DNA of 64,000 bases from Spirometra erinaceieuropaei (taxonomy: Eukaryota; Platyhelminthes; Cestoda; Diphyllobothriidea; Diphyllobothriidae), in contig CACRXP010000670.1 of assembly GCA_902702965.1 (NCBI GenBank), positions 60,353 to 124,352 of the forward strand. Direction: 5' to 3'. The notes beneath the pieces were generated by a model, which was not told the origin of the DNA, searched no databases, and saw only the letters and a list, made by a program, of their open reading frames with translations. Positions 55,301 through 61,799 of the stretch are shown here, piece by piece. How positions within the stretch are numbered: the stretch's first letter is position 1; each line of letters opens with the position of its first letter. The position numbers and the translations under genes are program-made.

Positions 55301-57356
55301 AGTATTGTCATAAAAGTTCGAGTCCTTAAGACTGTCCGCGGATCTTGGCCTCCCCTAGTACGAGCCTTTAAAATGGGTACTGAATTTAGATTTGTTTCAC
55401 CGATTTAGTCTTAAGCCACTGTTGAGGCAACCTGGAACAAATCTTTCAGATTATTCAGAAACGACCGCCCAAGGAATTAGCAACGTCGACTTACACGGCT
55501 GGTGATAATATTCGCCGTCCACAGCCCCTATGAAACCATTTTTATGCCCTCCGAGTGGTCTTTAATGCATCAACGAGTGACAGGTAGCCGTTGCTAACTG
55601 CTTTTTTTCGCGGATTCTAGCCGGAACTCAAGGCATTAGTCGAATGGTTGCACTACCTCTGTTGCGTTCTCTTTACGAGTCGCGCTTTGATCTGGAGCTC
55701 TGGTCAGCCAGCTCCAAGAATCGCCACTGGCAGACGATATCGGACCAGCTCTGGGTGCAACACATGCCCTATCCGCGTCACCCCTACGACCAATGGCCCT
55801 GCTCCGCGCTCGGAATGTTCGGCTCCCAGGGCATCCCCGGCCTACGGTACTCAGAGATTTGGCGCCAGCTGATTGCCTTTGACTGCCTCTCGGCTTTCTC
55901 TGAAGCTGGCTTTGAGCAAGACCATACCTCCGAGCCGGTAAATTTTGTTCATTTGGGCGTAATTCTCAGTTGGCTTCCCGTTCCTGAACGGAGTTCATTT
56001 TTCAAATCGTGAAAGACCCTTTGGTCGTTCCAGTCTATAATTATTCAAATTTGGCAGATATTTTTCGAGTTTGCTTGGGTTGGTAAATACTCAAAAAGAA
56101 TGTATCTTTTGGTTAGGGTAGGTATCCGCCACCAAATCGACTTCGGACGCGAGCCAATGTAGAAACTTCGCGACCGCCGAGGTCTAGCTTATGCACCGTT
56201 TTGGGCCGTAGATGATACGGCCATTAAACAGTTTGCTCGATCTAAATGACAAGAGCTTTCCTGGCCTGCCTTGTAGGATTTGTACTCAAACTCAAAGTCG
56301 GAGGAAGACATCAGGGAGGTGAAGGGACGCAGGAGGCGGCAGTATTCATAGGATGCATTTGCTATGTCACCGCAGGTTTGTTGACTGACGGGGCACGGTT
56401 CAGTAATCTGGACAGAGTACTTACAGGGGGGAGGCAGGTGAATTTTCCGGACGACTGCACAGGAGAGCGAAGGTGGCAGTTAAAGTCGATTGTCAATACT
56501 GGAAATGAGGAAGTTGTTGCCCCAGTTACGAACCCCCGCGGTGAATGCTCGGTAGTCAATGGTTCGATCAACAGACCTGTGGCGACGTAGCAACCGCATT
56601 CATCAGCTCCCAGTTCCGCTTTTGCTCTCTCCGACTCTGATGAGTTCGAATGCGAATCCGAGACGCAGACGAATAAAAATGGGTTCAGCCACCGAGTACT
56701 TCGTCTTCTTACTACCTGCAACTGGCCTCTTCGCATGTATCAACGCTGTTATTCTTTGTGCACGTTTTCATGCCCTTTTTTCACTTGCTGTATCTCTGGT
56801 GAGTTGTCTGGACCAGTCTTAAGTTACTAAGCGACTTATCTGACTACCACCTGCGCCTATTTTCCCTACCTACCTTCAGTTATTCAACCGTTATTTTTTG
56901 CAGCGTTTACTTCGTGAAAACGGAACTACTGAATGCCTACACGGCGAAACTTGAATAGTGGTTACGTTATAAGCCATCTTGTCAAATAAACATCCCAATT
57001 CTGAAAAAACTCGGATATTCGTGTTAGGGGCGAGGGTTTCCTAATTTTTCAAAAATAATCACTTGTTTAACTTCCCACCGTTTTGTTTGCGTTACAACTG
57101 GCAGATGCTTACCGCTTTCCCCCGGTCTTCATATACTCCTCTGCTGCCCTCTGTAATGTAGGTTCGGAATCTGTTGAAGCACTACCAAAATACAGTGCTC
57201 AAAGCTGGTACTGCGATATCCTGTCGCGACGTGTTTCGTGCCTTCCGGGGGCGAGATCCAAAACCGGACGCCTTCATTAACGCACTCATACCGAGGACCT
57301 CAGAATCCGTGCCGTTACCAACTGAAGCCACTGACGCTCTTTCTCCGGGTGCGTAG
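37085..57356 (+). CDS. M3 oligopeptidase A-like protein, predicted inactive (multi-exon gene)
   Basis: Exons read in order as an M3-family metallopeptidase of the OpdA/PrlC (oligopeptidase A) branch: 37085-37326, 37359-37711, 39149-39664, 39776-40094, 42280-42582, 50215-50377, 53337-53622, 55621-55937 and 57162-57356, with weaker candidates at 38468-38576 and 43805-43963. Active relatives are zinc peptidases that cut short peptides in the cytosol or mitochondrion. Recognisable parts are the N-terminal NPIL...LP-x-F-x-x-x-KPEDV, the M3 helical region (RIQNIRKLRSQVAEQF), FDIDYAIEQYN and the C-terminal VFRAFRGRDPKPDAF. The zinc motif HExxH is replaced by AAxxT, and other active-site positions are also changed, so catalysis is not expected. 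Frames are open, splice phases agree for most joins, and bases look constrained, so it is not simply a dead gene. Joins around 37.7-39.1 kb and 42.6-50.2 kb are unresolved. Confidence 0.7.
37327..37358 (+). other. 32-nt intron
   Basis: GTACTG at the left and TACTTTTAG at the right bound 32 bases. Removing them joins phase 2 to phase 2 and gives HLPSFRTVKPEDV, which follows the LP-x-F-x-x-I-x-PE-x-V pattern of the M3 family. Without removal the frame stops. Tiny introns of this size near the 5' end are known in flatworms such as schistosomes. Confidence 0.75.
37359..37711 (+). CDS. M3-like protein, exon 2 (N-terminal helical domain)
   Basis: The peptide starts FRTVKPEDVFTGVSKLI and includes TFDNLVGKLDEIIFPLQYSM, then IWRLIGGRLLSKVLQAQCEH and AAIYEALHKILLNL. 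The layout of PE-x-V...., a paired leucine-rich helix (LxxLDEIxxPL) and a Y-x-AL helix is that of the M3 N-terminal domain. It ends at AAAG|GTTAGA in phase 1. Confidence 0.75.
38468..38576 (+). CDS. M3-like protein, tentative exon
   Basis: Between GTTTACAG and a weak donor (GTCTGT) the frame reads LLKSPLISVNRLEFMVEHLH and RLLRMNCLQYFARQSL. A helix of the form N-R-L-x-F....L-x-x-L...F suits the M3 region that follows exon 2, and its phase-0 end fits the next exon at 39149. Its start requires phase 2, while the exon at 37711 ends in phase 1, so either an exon is missing or this call is wrong. Confidence 0.35.
39149..39664 (+). CDS. M3-like protein, exon with charged helix
   Basis: The exon begins after TTTTGCAG in phase 0 (QFLAESWACGAG); an alternative acceptor is CGCATAG at 39137. 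It contains a strong helix (SARQAQKRLSELQYLRAELT), a Ser/Pro-rich part, and then GGYVTGMRVNLGIDRTALIF and HCSNRE. It ends GAG|GTAGGT in phase 0. In M3 proteins this is the region around the 'vlr...R' segment ahead of the conserved helix in the next exon. The residue match is weak and the call rests on phase and position. Confidence 0.6.
39776..40094 (+). CDS. M3-like protein, exon with conserved RKLRSQVAEQ helix
   Basis: The exon starts after TATGGCAG in phase 0 (IRRTVWRALVQRASTRNFGG) and contains ANDERIQNIRKLRSQVAEQF, the M3 pattern R....Y...ASR...-D-N...I..I..LR.E.A...G. A long helix follows (SPEKLVKEVLEPLRKKL), then LEWVVLSEWAPPYLRIP. It ends C|GTAAGT in phase 1. Confidence 0.75.
41205..41765 (+). 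pseudogene. Decayed RTE-like LINE fragment (3' end)
   Basis: The stretch from ATGCTGCACGCAGGGTTTTC to GTACCGAGCATCCCTCTGAC and on to GGCTAGATCAGGCATGACTA follows the RT C-terminus and 3' end of the intact LINE at 48650-49230 with many substitutions and gaps. The region AGACGTCGAAGAGGAGGTCA matches the RRRRGGQ part of the intact element. It is in the same orientation and lies in an intron of the M3-like gene. Confidence 0.8.
42280..42582 (+). CDS. M3-like protein, exon with FDIDYAIEQYN
   Basis: Acceptor CTCCGCAG, phase 1, fits the preceding exon and gives PNLEHFDIDYAIEQYN. In oligopeptidase A and relatives the equivalent reads (P)WDIxYYxE+. A region like the M3 segment before the active site follows (NIFTRLGDLLGLKV), then GAIYEVLRPEQGGPEKAGEI, which parallels 'F-x-E-x-x-D...G-x-x-Y-x-D-x-x-x-R'. 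The donor is probably AA|GTATGC (phase 1), with a shorter alternative at 42566. Confidence 0.7.
43805..43963 (+). CDS. M3-like protein, tentative exon
   Basis: An acceptor (GTCTTCAG) in the needed phase opens a frame with VFIYRFLPSSCGRTLIRARV and NPNARTMDLLAHAPLTATKT, ending before GTTACA in phase 1. The sequence is GC-richer than its surroundings. There is no clear M3 similarity, and the end phase does not fit the next exon at 50215, so this call is weak. Confidence 0.25.
44310..44830. repeat. Dispersed repeat, copy 2
   Basis: The part to 44560 pairs with 9790-10110 (GACGATGTCCACCGTGTGCT, CACCTGGGCCCGG, GACCGGAGG, CCGCACCTAGGCGTACCACC, CTTGACCAGGATTTTAACCA). The remainder to about 44830 has no counterpart in the window. 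No coding capacity was recognised. Confidence 0.5.
45106..45733 (-). pseudogene. LINE C-terminal C2H2 tail (minus strand, split element)
   Basis: The minus-strand 205-codon frame reads VRARIGLVGHLRTQC, a Pro/Thr-rich linker, HTCSHCVRAF and TSRIALIGHLRTHCTDTGEP. It corresponds to the zinc-finger tail of a LINE family common in tapeworm genomes, where several 'C-x-x-C...F-x-(A/S)-R-I-G-L-(I/V)-GHLR-x-(Q/H)C' fingers follow the reverse transcriptase. The first finger has lost its Cys pair by a deletion. A third finger (HRMGRYGHMRIHE) lies in another frame at about 45240-45197. The reverse-transcriptase end of the same element is at 49640-49245, separated by the inserted LINE. Confidence 0.8.
45735..46138 (+). 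promoter_or_regulatory. RTE-like LINE 5' leader
   Basis: About 400 GC-rich bases between the insertion junction and the start codon at 46139. It begins with GAGGCGAGGTTGCCGGGTTG and includes repeats of GTTGCCGGG and GGGTTGCC. A promoter is expected here from the biology of LINEs, but no specific site was recognised. Confidence 0.4.
46139..49210 (+). CDS. LINE polyprotein: endonuclease-reverse transcriptase (intact, 1023 aa)
   Basis: A single intact frame. The apurinic-type endonuclease occupies about residues 40-300: IGCWNVRTFLDPGTQ, CCLSEVRLPDSG, VAGDWNGRTG (about residue 189), SQIDYILV and HGSDHVLVRT. The reverse transcriptase is at about 500-800: NKAPGEDGIPAEIFK, NYRGISLIDVAAKIFA, FVDFAAAFDSVHRE (about 650, motif A), SGVRQGCILSPILF (motif B) and LDYADDIALLA (YADD about 750). 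The C-terminal region has RRLRWFGHVLRRPP and WRRRRGGQFKTWLDTVRQDM. One ORF of about 1000 residues, an N-terminal endonuclease and this C-terminal layout fit RTE-type LINEs. All catalytic motifs are intact. The initiation codon is the first ATG of the frame. Confidence 0.92.
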   Translation: MSNNSTTTHATASAGTDALRNPSPVVRANSMRAGLLNRGRTLGIGCWNVRTFLDPGTQSLTARSLHQYNVDVCCLSEVRLPDSGSREIKIPGVESHFTLYHSGPRDSSGRHGVAIALSQQAELALLAWEPVNDRMAYVRLKGHFTNISIVAVYAPTSAAEQRDKEAFYSQLQALVERLPRRDLLIVAGDWNGRTGPGDPTTSHLLGLFGLGSRCENGERLLNFADRNRLLVTNTCFQHRKKHLLTWYSNDGRTASQIDYILVSSRFRSWVHDSRSMRGAETGNAHGSDHVLVRTRLKVHLSSVPKMPRPRRLNVAKIRQASTAEALSGEIRTCFTARVDGEVSNQWSSLKTSVYGAAEKILGYTQRRRSDWISGRTLELSAQTARARSRNDDHFRQLRKMTAKSARDDRKQYWAEIATSMEQASNVGDTRKLYRLIRQVSGKPSTLSDSVRDVNGGFIADNSAKVERWREHFEHHLNFDTQPASPLLSSSAEFLPSPTYAVPCDPPSEEEVADAIRKLRNNKAPGEDGIPAEIFKSCVDTLAPWLHEVIERAWRDEVVPDDWGLGILVPILKKGDKTRCENYRGISLIDVAAKIFAIVLLGRFQAVRDSRTRPNQAGFRAGRGCADQIFTLRRILEFRHSYQQPTAVCFVDFAAAFDSVHRESLWRIMALDGVPAKIVAMIKAYYRSTTARVLVRNNFSQPFGIRSGVRQGCILSPILFNYAIDWILGRALRDSDGVEFAPGHRLTDLDYADDIALLASSFGDLQSMVSRVNEVAKSVGMSINAGKTKVFSSCIPDQEKAPLGIDGCQLEEVDSFKYLGARLLPNGQSKDDIVSRIDAARWVFSSLRKCLWNRRDLSIATKIRVYRASVRSVLLYGCECWALRVADERKLEVFDHHCLRIILRVKLTDFVSNEIVRARCDNIARITQATQERRLRWFGHVLRRPPQELSVTALDPAPLPNWRRRRGGQFKTWLDTVRQDMEVVLGPSVFGLRRWRREWVELSRSAAADRHAWRGTIRDIIEAG
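49245..49640 (-). pseudogene. LINE reverse-transcriptase C-terminal remnant (split element)
   Basis: Minus-strand frames give TGTLSIHAMLTQLQL, then RSGHLVKTEVTRLPKQLFYS, YKDTLKNSLKRLQIQPEISE, a stop, and MKTRAATYEANRITAAKAKW followed by EARKSQ. This is the usual end of the RT in the zinc-finger-tailed LINE family, directly before the finger tail. The tail is found 3.5 kb away at 45733-45106. The element is truncated on its 5' side at about 49640. Confidence 0.85.
50215..50377 (+). CDS. M3-like protein, exon before the active site
   Basis: The exon runs from TTGCACCAG to GTC|GTAAGT (phase 0 end). It reads SWVPNSVEAITAVPLVTAYP, then FSVAGLFGNLPPEAAVVGLS and EV. In M3 proteins a strand (PIAYLxCN), a Pro-containing loop and L(L/M)T-x-x-EVE lead into HExxH. 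Here VAGLFGNLPP and VGLSEV|EALS fill those places. The start needs two bases from an unidentified upstream exon. Confidence 0.65.
50520..53330. other. Intronic DNA, M3-like gene; LINE tail only
   Basis: No exon or open frame of interest recognised. It contains a solo 3' end of the CR1-like LINE at 51074-51110. Confidence 0.4.
51074..51110 (+). repeat. Solo CR1-like LINE 3' end
   Basis: TTGATGGGACCCCGACGGGT and CTTTAATAAAAAATTATA match the tail at 32420-32471. The hairpin GACCC-CGAC-GGGTC is intact here. Nothing else of the LINE is attached, so it is a heavily 5'-truncated insertion. Confidence 0.75.
53337..53622 (+). CDS. M3-like protein, active-site exon with HExxH lost
   Basis: The exon starts after CTTTTAG in phase 0 and reads EALSVAAAFGTCLQHVISRT. 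Active relatives read EV-x-TLFHEFGH-x-LHH/LQH. Aligning FG-x-x-LQH places Ala-Ala where His-Glu should be and Thr where the second His should be. The second zinc-ligand region (D-A-V-E-L-P-S-Q-F-M-E-N-W) aligns to A-G-S-T-G-G-S-P-M-R-D-N-F, so the Glu is Thr. The helix continues (FFLTHDLLQLLLLRSSSL), and the exon ends at G|GTAGGC in phase 1, matching the next exon. The frame is open throughout. Confidence 0.7.
53640..55610. other. Intronic DNA, no recognised feature
   Basis: The plus-strand frame at 54906-55223 is open for 105 codons but has no family likeness and lacks matching splice sites. Confidence 0.35.
55621..55937 (+). CDS. M3-like protein, C-terminal domain exon
   Basis: The exon begins after ATTCTAG with two bases that complete the preceding codon. 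It reads GTQGISRMVALPLLRSLYES, then RFDLELW and WVQHMPYPRHPYDQWP, and RYSEIWRQLIAFDCLSAFSE. The first part matches the M3 helix L-x-Q-x-x-x-(A/S)-x-x-D-x-x-L. Active enzymes next have F-(S/A)-H-x-x-x-GGYAAGYYSYLW. Here the His is Ala (CSALGMFG) and the Gly-Tyr run is absent, so the substrate-binding His/Tyr cluster is lost too. It ends CCG|GTAAAT in phase 0. Confidence 0.75.
55950..57150. other. Intronic DNA, no recognised feature
   Basis: Last intron of the M3-like gene. Open frames at 56246-56590 and 56362-56736 on opposite strands show no recognised domain. Confidence 0.35.
57162..57356 (+). CDS. M3-like protein, last exon
   Basis: Phase 0 start after AATGTAG: VRNLLKHYQNTVLKAGTAIS, then CRDVFRAFRGRDPKPDAFIN. 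Active OpdA enzymes end in a near-identical pattern (L-F-x-x-F-RGR-x-P-x-x-D-A). This is the best-conserved part and fixes the subfamily. A short tail rich in Ser, Thr and Pro follows to the stop at 57354-57356. An AATAAA at 57540-57545 could serve polyadenylation. Confidence 0.85.
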   Translation, partial: VRNLLKHYQNTVLKAGTAISCRDVFRAFRGRDPKPDAFINALIPRTSESVPLPTEATDALSPGA

Positions 57357-57539
57357 ATCGTCTACGTCCGGAGGTTTTAGATTTCAGGATTAGCTGCCGC
57401 GACACGGATTCCAAAATGAATCAACTTTATTTTGATCGCCTCCACTCTCGCATGACGGTCACAAACCAACCTTGTTTTTTATACTTTTGCCCGGAACTCC
57501 TTTTCTGTACAGATCCAGGGCCCTCCAAATTGTAGGGGG

Positions 57540-57545
57540 AATAAA
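57540..57545 (+). promoter_or_regulatory. Candidate polyadenylation signal
   Basis: AATAAA lies 184 bases after the stop codon of the M3-like gene on the same strand. This is position-based only. Confidence 0.4.
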
Positions 57546-58340
57546 GTCTTTAGACAACCAAAATATACACTTCTTATTCCGTATGTTTGTTCGTTTCCTT
57601 GACTGTCTGCTTGGCCGGTCGCAATTATTTTTAATTCCAATTGGACTGTTTACGCGTGTCAGTACTGTTTATTGGCCTATGGACAAAGTTTCACCCCATC
57701 CTGCCTATGTCGTCTTTGCTGCTTGCACTTGTGACTACCTTAGTATTTTTCAAGATTCATCTTGAGTTTTTTGGACTAAATAGAACTTTTTCTGCTGACC
57801 AGCATTTACACTGCTTTGTCTGGCTCTACGCGGTGGTGTTAGCTGGGCGCCTCCTGGTACAGATTATTTTAACGTTTGTCGTAATTCGCAGTCCACCCAA
57901 CCTCGTTATCTAAATCTAGTAGCTGCTAAATTAAACAAGTCGCCCTTTGTCAACAGCCCTCTTCACTCAAAAACGCGGTATTCCCCTTTTGCACCTGTTA
58001 GCCAACTGCATAGCACTTCATGCCAAAGCGAAGTTGTTACACCTCTCTAAAGTCAAATTTAAAATGGCCCCGTGTCTGTTTCCAAAAGGTTCGTGATGCG
58101 ATTTCGTCGTCTCGAATAAGAGTCGGGTGTTCTCACTCTCGTAGTGAAGTGCACAAAAGTAACAGTTAGATGACTCGTCTAGTGTTGCCGGAAATAGCTT
58201 GGATCCTCGCAAAGTTAGCTGTCAGTCCTAGACCGAGCTGAGGACCAGACCGCAATGGCTCTTTAACTCGGTATTTATGGTACTCATGTGAGATCCGGGA
58301 CCCCCCACTGAGGACTGGCTCGTGTGAAGTTAGGAATCAA

Positions 58341-58407
58341 CATACTACTAATAATAATTTTTTATTAAAGACCCGTCGGGGTCCCATCAAAGCAAGTAAA
58401 AATAAAT
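58341..58407 (-). repeat. Solo CR1-like LINE 3' end, inverted
   Basis: Minus strand: TTTATTTTTACTTGCTTTGA, TGGGACCCCGACGGGTCTTT, then AATAAAAAATTATTATTAGTAG. It matches 32405-32471 closely. The hairpin is intact, and the (ATT)-type tail is preserved. Confidence 0.8.
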
Positions 58408-58801
58408 TTACATAGAATTTTAGACGAGGTAGGTAGACGTCTTGAACTTCTTCAGTCACCGTGTCCACACCCAGCCGTCTTGGCTTTGTCTTGCCACTTG
58501 GGTACGGTGTTTTCGATAAGAGACGATGGTTCAGATGCAACACAAATCTGTTTTACCACAAAAATGTCACTGGCAGGTTAGTTGTCCCCGTCGTTTGTGG
58601 TTGACGAACCTACTATATGTCGGAAAAGTCGTACCACTCGGGTTCGGTTTCCTACCGTCATGACACTTATCTGTCCTTCTCCCATCTCAGCTAGCATAGG
58701 GAGAAACCGGTTCTAGGCCTCAGTTATTTAATCTGCTCTCTGAGCTCCGGCCGAACGAATATTCGTTGTCCTGCTTTTTCTATCTGTGGAAGTTGTGACG
58801 A

Positions 58802-59243
58802 ATGCGTGCTCGGACGGCGGACCTCTTTTTGTTCTGCTTCTCTTTACTACCGTTCTTCGTCTGTATCTGTCCCAACAGTCCACGTTCTATCCGTAATCGG
58901 TACGACACCGACGCGATGCTGCCGTCAGCAAGATCGATAGGCCTGGCTCTGGAGTGGTCCTGCCACGGCGTGCCCTGGTTCATTTTCAGCATAATCTGGT
59001 TGCTGGGCCTTTTCATGAGCAACTTCATGCCACCCCCTTCGCCCCAATTCTACGATCCGTACATTGCACCGCAACCGAGGAATCTGCACAGTTGGCGGGC
59101 GGTTTGTCTCTTCTGCGCCCTCCTCTTTGATGTCCTTGTGGTGGGCGTCCTCAAGTTCCTGGTGAAACGCCCACGACCGGAGAATCATCAGAGCTCGGAT
59201 ATGCTGCTCACGGTCTCTATTGATGACTGGTCCTTCCCTTCCG
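58802..59243 (+). CDS. PLPP6: PLPP6-like, exon 1
   Basis: The frame is open from Met 58802 to the donor TCCG|GTGAGT. The first 25 residues (LFLFCFSLLPFFVCICP) could be a signal-like segment, or they could be the pyrimidine tract of an intron ending CCCAACAG at 58879. In that case the coding exon would begin at about 58880. The sequence from AMLPSARSIGLALEWSCHG on is clearly conserved. It carries the first phosphatase motif and the first half of the second (WSFPSG). Confidence 0.8.
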
Positions 59244-61787
59244 GTGAGTACTTGCATGTGCTTTATTTTACTACACAGGAAGTCCGCTGAACACGCTGTT
59301 TACCAAATTAGCCAAGATCAGAGTCCCAGTGATATTCTAGTGCGAATAACATGCAAGCATATGAGGTGGCTGACGCTTCGAATAGCTGGGTTTTACTGTC
59401 CGCCATAAAAGGTTGTACCATAACGAAGTCGAACCGGAGTCTGACCCGCTTACAGGGTTTTGTCGGCCTTGTTCAGACCGTTTTTTCTTAATTCCTGCAA
59501 TCGAACCAGAGGAATAACTTCCATGTATTGGCGTCTCTATGCCCCCATATGTAAGCTCGAAATTGCCAACTGCCTGCGGAGGCAGCGGTGACCGCCAAGA
59601 CGAGGTTAGGACGACTGGGGATGGAGGTGGGTGCGGTCGACTTGACATAGTGTCTTCATGCACGCATGCCACACATGTGCTGATCCAAAGGTTTTCGGAT
59701 TTCTCATTTAAAGATGTCGTAAAAACCACACTGGGGAGTCGGTGTGCCTTGACCCTCATTCTGGAAGCGACCGATTTATCCAGGCACTTGATGCCTCTTC
59801 GCGCGTCGTTATAGTTTAGCGCACACAGTGAGAAAGTAAGTGCCGGATCACCGACCGGCGATGAAATTTGGCCTATAAACTGACCCAGTATGAAGTCCCT
59901 GTCAATGTACGTCGAACGTCTTGCGCTCCACGCGCATACAAACGAAGCTTCAAAAAGCGCTCGTCGGGACTTGCCATGATGACTACATCAGGAAAGAAAG
60001 ATCGAAACTTGAATATCAGTCCAGCCAAAGATCGAGTTGTTAACCTACCGCAGCTTTTAGCCTGTCGTTAGTTTTGAGGCGCCAGTGAACAAACGAGATG
60101 GTAACGGACAATTGAGGCAGCAGAATAGGAAGGAATGCTAATCAGAACCAGACAGACAAGCTCGAAATGTCATCTAAAATTCAGCTCGAGTATGTTGTAC
60201 TGCACGCACTTCCCAAGGGCTAACAGACCCAGCCGTCTGAAATCCATCACAGGTCTTGTCTCTCACCCGAAATATGCAGAAAACTACAATCCCCAGCGTT
60301 TTGAAAAAAACATTTCCAAATGTGGCTTTGGAAGAATGATGCGAACATCGGCGAGTTGTTTAGGTTCCCCTCTTGCATGAAAGGGCGGCCAACCAGCTAT
60401 TGGTAGGGTGTCAATCACTCTGTACCACTGTATTCTATCGTCTGCTCAGGTTCCGCGACTTCCGATCTCGCAGTAGTAGACGGGACCTCCAGCCACCACT
60501 ATGAGGCTGTTGAAATGTCGGGATTCCCGTTCGAAAGACCACTTACGGTAGTCCCGACGACTGCGGTACACTTAACCCGATAGTCGTCGGCATTGAGGTG
60601 GGTGTTCATCCTCCGCGTTCTCAACGAAATGCGGAACATGGCGTCGAGAGTTGTGGGGGTTGCATGGTGAAAATGATTAACTCAGCTTTGGCCATGGAGT
60701 TTCTGTCATAGTTTCATATAGCGAAGTTTTAAGAACTTCGACTTAGTTGGTCGCGATAGGACTGATGGAGTTTCTTCCTAATTTGGAGTAAACTTTTGAC
60801 ATTAATACTATTGACTTCAGCTGGATGACCATAAGTTTTATGCCTGCAGAGTTAGATGATAACCCGGTGCTGCTTCGAAGTCTTCGCAGTTGTCATGCAG
60901 GCGCTGAGTCAGTGAAATGCGCGTCCGCGAATGCAAGTAGTATCCGCGATGGATGCGCGGTGAAGGAATTTCGTATGCCAAACACGCCACTCGCCGCAAG
61001 GTTTGCGCGTGCTCACAACTTCGTTTTCCTAGATAGCTTCACGTCTCTGGGGGAGCAATCTCCTCCTCCACGGTTAAAGGGGCGGCAGTCCTTTGCATTG
61101 GAACTGACCCAGTGACCTGGCTTTGTTAGTGAGAACAATGCTCATCACTGGCAAAATGAACCCCCGCACTCTCGGGGTAGTCATTGCTCCAAACTACCTA
61201 GGAGGCTCGAATTCCAACGCCCTGTGAATCAGTAAATCTCAATTCTTGCCATAGTCTAGGCCTTAGGACCTGGTACTTTCTTTAATACCCTGCTAAAAAC
61301 GAGGTAGTTCAGAACCATTGTGGGGGTGTCCCCGTCTTCTTTGTGTGGGATTCCCAAGGTTTCATTAGAGTGTTTAGGGCTCAACTTCCATGCAACCTTT
61401 TCCATTTACTCTCGTGCCGCACTTTGAAAACATCCCTGACGGGACGTCAGTGTGGCTACGGTGCTGTCTAGTAAAGCGTTTTCAGATTCCACCACTCTCT
61501 TCGCTAATTTTTTAGTATTCGCTTATGTGTCCTTTACATGTTCTTCCCTAACAGGGCACTCCAGCCGCGCCGCAATGTTGCAATGGTTGCTGGTCTGGCT
61601 CTTCTTCGATCTCTCCAGATACACGTGCGTCCTTATTCACGTGTGGGCGGCGGCTGTCTGTATTTCCCGACTCCTGATGCGCCGGCACCACCTTGGTGAT
61701 GTCATATTTGGTTACTGCCTGGGTCTGTTTGAGTACTGGCTTATAAGTCGGGTCGAATGGGCCTACTGGTTTGGATTTCTTGGCTAA
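58802..61787 (+). CDS. PLPP6: PAP2-family lipid phosphatase, PLPP6-like (two exons)
   Basis: Two exons (58802-59243 and 61555-61787) splice in phase 1 and recreate PSGHSSRA. The protein has all three PAP2 signatures: KFLVKRPRP (K-x6-RP), PSGH, and SRLLMRRHHLGD (SR-x5-H-x3-D). LEWSCHGVPWF near the N terminus and DMLLTVSIDDWSFPSG before the active site are typical of PLPP6 (PPAPDC2), a membrane phosphatase for polyisoprenoid diphosphates such as presqualene diphosphate; activity is by family. There are about four to six hydrophobic segments. An insert of some 20 residues (PPPSPQFYDPYIAPQP) between helices is unusual against vertebrate forms. The true start may lie in an upstream exon. Confidence 0.85.
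59244..61554 (+). other. PLPP6-like intron
   Basis: GTGAGT to CCCTAACAG, 2311 bases, phase 1. Frames inside it (59539-59814, 60135-60380, 60825-61115) have no recognised similarity. Confidence 0.75.
61555..61787 (+). CDS. PLPP6: PLPP6-like, exon 2
   Basis: Begins with the completed Gly codon and HSSRAAMLQWLLVWLFFD, followed by a membrane segment (VLIHVWAAAVCISRLLM), the RRHHLGDVIFGYCLG catalytic motif 3 and helix, and WAYWFGFLG before the stop at 61785-61787. It contains the nucleophile His and the charge-relay His/Asp of the PAP2 fold. Confidence 0.88.
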
Positions 61788-61799
61788 TTGTGCGTGTAT

